Origin: Natronohydrobacter sp.
Lineage (GTDB): Bacteria > Pseudomonadota > Alphaproteobacteria > Rhodobacterales > Rhodobacteraceae
Reading direction: 5' to 3'
Assembly: GCA_007116445.1 (NCBI GenBank)
Contig: SKIM01000161.1
Span: 1-5,817, forward strand
DNA: 5,817 bases
Made by a program: the position numbers and the translations under genes. This document shows positions 5,679-5,817 of this stretch, one piece after another (the stretch's first letter is position 1; the number at the start of each line of letters is the position of its first letter). A model generated the notes under the pieces. It was not told the origin of the DNA and made no database searches. It saw nothing but the letters and a program-made list of their open reading frames with translations.

Positions 5679-5817
5679 GCGCGGCGCGCCTCGATCGCCT
5701 CCCATATCAGCGCTGCGCCATTGGTGCCGTCGAAGCGCTCCAGCTCCTGCAGACCCGTGGGCGAGGTGACATTGATCTCGGTCAGGTAATCGCCAATGAC
5801 GTCGATGCCCACGAAAA
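5675..5817 (-). CDS. gshB: Glutathione synthetase, C-terminal end, cut by window edge
   Basis: Reading leftward from the right edge, an open frame of 46 residues ends at a TGA at 5677-5675. It begins FVGIDVIGDYLTEINVTSPT and closes with WEAIEARRA. The stretch VGIDVIGDYLTEINVTSPTG is the signature C-terminal end of bacterial GshB, an ATP-grasp enzyme that joins glycine to gamma-glutamylcysteine to make glutathione in the cytoplasm. The Glu and Asn of TEINVTSP correspond to the metal/ATP-binding pair of the ATP-grasp fold. The fragment is too short for the open-frame length alone to be convincing; identification rests on this motif. The TGA shares bases with the hydrolase ATG (ATGA), implying a co-translated pair. 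The N-terminal and central domains are outside the window. Confidence 0.88.
   Translation of the reverse strand, partial: FVGIDVIGDYLTEINVTSPTGLQELERFDGTNGAALIWEAIEARRA

Noticed and set aside
5262..5789. 175-codon plus-strand frame spanning the hydrolase and gshB ends
   Set aside because: It is complementary to two genes with firm motifs and crosses their junction; the composition is Arg/Ala-rich and nothing supports translation.

Overview
The window is ordinary chromosomal DNA from an alphaproteobacterium, most probably of the family Rhodobacteraceae. It is GC-rich and densely packed with housekeeping genes. The assignment rests on the RpoH2-type heat-shock sigma factor, the run sigma factor - ChaN-like protein - CoaBC - dUTPase, and the chain ends that overlap by 4 bases. 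Genus cannot be fixed from the sequence. I saw no mobile element, CRISPR array, tRNA, rRNA or sign of recent horizontal transfer, and every complete gene has a recognisable family.

Layout. Positions 1-3124 hold a four-gene minus-strand run, read right to left. It starts with rpoH2 (alternative sigma-32 factor, 3124 to 2246), then a signal-peptide-bearing ChaN/DUF399 haem-binding-like protein (2249 to 1446, 4-base ATGA overlap with rpoH2). After a 75-base gap come coaBC (coenzyme A biosynthesis, 1370 to 174) and the N-terminal part of dut (dUTP diphosphatase, 183 to the window edge, 10-base overlap with coaBC). A 156-base AT-rich intergenic region (3125-3280) separates this run from the divergent plus-strand gene comM/yifB (3281-4804), an AAA+ ATPase whose relatives act as a branch-migration helicase in natural transformation. 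Beyond it, on the minus strand, are an HSL-type (family IV) alpha/beta hydrolase (5678 to 4761), whose 3' end overlaps the comM 3' end tail to tail by 44 bases, and the C-terminal 46 residues of gshB (glutathione synthetase, window edge to 5675), joined to the hydrolase by an ATGA overlap.

How the genes may work together. In Rhodobacter, RpoH2-type sigma factors govern responses to singlet oxygen and other photo-oxidative stress. A haem-handling periplasmic protein translated from the same message is a plausible partner, but that is inference. coaBC and dut are core cofactor and nucleotide-pool genes and may share the transcript or have their own promoter. gshB and the hydrolase form a second co-translated unit. 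The most useful points for follow-up are the short-leader, ECF-like promoter candidate in front of rpoH2, the overlap-coupled rpoH2-chaN pair, and the antisense comM/hydrolase overlap. I did not find a convincing undescribed system.
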